In this document: positions 62,591 to 64,000 of the stretch, one piece after another
How the letters are laid out: the number at the start of each line of letters is the position of its first letter
Position numbering within the stretch: position 1 is the first letter of the stretch
Source of the DNA: Limanda limanda
Lineage: Eukaryota; Chordata; Actinopteri; Pleuronectiformes; Pleuronectidae
Length of the DNA: 64,000 bases
Assembly: GCF_963576545.1 (NCBI RefSeq)
Contig: NC_083637.1
Location: forward strand, 21,893,507 to 21,957,506
Direction of reading: 5' to 3'
Program-made: the position numbers and the translations under genes
Notes under the pieces: model-generated
Seen by the model: the letters and a program-made list of their open reading frames with translations, nothing else
Database searches by the model: none
What the model was told of the DNA's origin: nothing

Positions 62591-63335
62591 CCCAGTTGTT
62601 CCATAGCAGAGAAAGGGATGTGATACATCTGTTTATTAGCATTTTCTGAGAAACAGGTCTGAGGGAGAAAAACAGGAATGTCATCATTCACGGCTCGTTT
62701 TGGGAGACGTCACGTACAAAAGACTCGCAATGATCCCCATTTAATGAGTCATTCCAGTGAGATGCAGGACCAAGCAGACTGTGTCTTTGTTGCCTGGTTT
62801 TCAGGCTCCTCCACTAGCATTCAACAGACAAGCATCATTAACAAAGTGGAGAGTTGACTTCCCAGCTATTTCCTTTTATGCAGCGGACATGGCCTGCAGG
62901 CAGTCAGCACTGAGCCACTCTGATGCAGTGTGAGATTTGCATACAATATTTTGGCGGTTTGATAGAGTTGCACATGAATTCAAATATAAAAACTCATGTT
63001 TCTATCGTGTTGATTTGTTTCTGACCCATTTGGGAGCAAAAATCTCTTCAGCCTGTTCAGCCACAGCGAGAAATGAACAGATTCTGATTTCTACCAAACG
63101 CCAAGAAATAACAAAACAGCACTTATTTCTCAGGCAACAAATAACACTTTACAAGCAGCCCAATATATCAGGAGTGGAATGGAACCAAACTAAAATGTAA
63201 TCAGGCACAAATTTAAGGTGCTTGAAATGTATTTCTCTTACAACCCCCCCAAGAAAAACTAAACCTGATACACAGAGGCCGCTGTTGGGGGATCTAACAA
63301 AACACTATCAAGACGATAGAATAACAGGAGAATTT
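62591..63335. other. gene-free stretch
   Basis: No supported gene. Upstream of the cysteine-rich frame (minus strand) there is an acceptor-like TTTTTCTCCCTCAG near 62656-62669. Confidence 0.4.
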
Positions 63336-64000
63336 TTTAGATTAGATTAGATTCAACTTTATTGTCATTGCACAGTACAAGTACATATGCAACGAAATGC
63401 AGTTTAGCGTCTAAGTGCAAAAAAAAAGGCAGTAAAGTGCAGAGTATTGTGCATATATTGCAGAGTATTGTGCATATAATACAGAGTATTGTGCATATTA
63501 AAGTGAAAATGTAATAAATAGGATCTACACAGTAGAAATATATATGGAATATAACAGTATTAACAGGAATTGTAAGATATAGGACGATGAATACACTATG
63601 AGCAGGCTAAAAAATATAAATATATATAAATATGAATACACTATAGGCAGGATAATACAGTATTAAAAAACAAAGTAACAGTCAGTGCAATGTACGAATT
63701 GGACCTAAAACAAAAAGATAGGTGGAGTTACAGAGACAAAAGGAGGTGTGAATAAAAATGGGCACTTGAAAAACTCTTAGAATAAGCAAAACCAACAACA
63801 CAAAGCGAACAACACAAACTCAGAGGAGCCACTGAAGGTGTTGACCCTCTGACAGCAAACAAGACACTGAACAAGGAAATTAAACCTCCTTCTAAACCGT
63901 CCCAGCCTCAGCTGACAGCCACCAGCTGAGAGAGATCCCAGGAGCTTCCCATTACTTCTGATGAGCTGGTGAACCTGCGACCTGGATTCTGATCTCCACA
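63336..64000 (-). mobile_element. LINE 3' end, continues beyond window
   Basis: AGATTAGATTAGATTCAACT followed by TTATTGTCATTGCACAGTAC is the reverse complement of a well-known teleost LINE terminus (…CAATAAAGTTGAATCTAATCT). The next 300 bp contain threefold AGAGTATTGTGCATAT repeats and duplicated GAATACACTATNGGCAG blocks typical of its untranslated region. From about 63800 on the sequence is more complex and may include the end of its coding part, but I see no open frame to name. Confidence 0.65.

Overview
This is a 64 kb stretch of vertebrate, almost certainly teleost fish, nuclear DNA. The grounds are one recognisable host gene with vertebrate exon-intron structure (a CXCL12/SDF-1 chemokine), long AC/GT microsatellites, and several short inverted-terminal-repeat elements and LINE/SINE tails of kinds that recur in teleost genomes. 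Family names for these repeats come from pattern recognition, not a database search.

Layout. Positions 1-18808 form a gene-poor region with two copies of one MITE family (one nested in a SINE with an 11-bp target duplication), several microsatellites and a LINE tail. Positions 18809-35393 hold a complete Ty3/gypsy-type LTR retrotransposon on the minus strand: 5' LTR on the right, gag, protease, the start of RT, then the rest of pol and the 3' LTR on the left. Its RT is split by a second, plus-strand LTR element (23299-31692, 8394 bp). That element has 2.6-kb LTRs, its own primer-binding-site and polypurine-tract candidates, a gag-like reading frame and no recognisable pol. A 4-bp GAAC duplication flanks it. 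Its LTRs differ by one substitution seen by eye plus microsatellite lengths, whereas the outer LTRs show several differences and a 150-bp tandem duplication. The clock and the nesting order agree.

Positions 35394-44900 are again without genes but contain an interrupted SINE and possible regulatory DNA. The host gene cxcl12 occupies about 44.9-58.6 kb on the plus strand: four coding exons (45008-45074, 47371-47488, 52598-52681, 55121-55160), 102 codons plus stop, and a long 3' UTR containing a MITE. The exon 3 splice donor itself spells an in-frame stop, so failure to splice intron 3 would give a shorter 90-residue product, the same logic as the human alpha/beta isoforms. Positions 58576-64000 carry further MITE remnants, an unexplained cysteine-rich reading frame and a LINE 3' end running off the window.

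The only host protein-coding gene I can support is cxcl12. Its product is a secreted ligand that guides migrating cells; the large gene-free flanks are where distant enhancers might lie, but I can only point to candidates. The most unusual structure is the young, pol-less, long-LTR element nested in the gypsy RT, with tandem leader repeats, a hairpin cluster and a YY1-like motif cluster. No CRISPR array, rRNA or tRNA gene was found.
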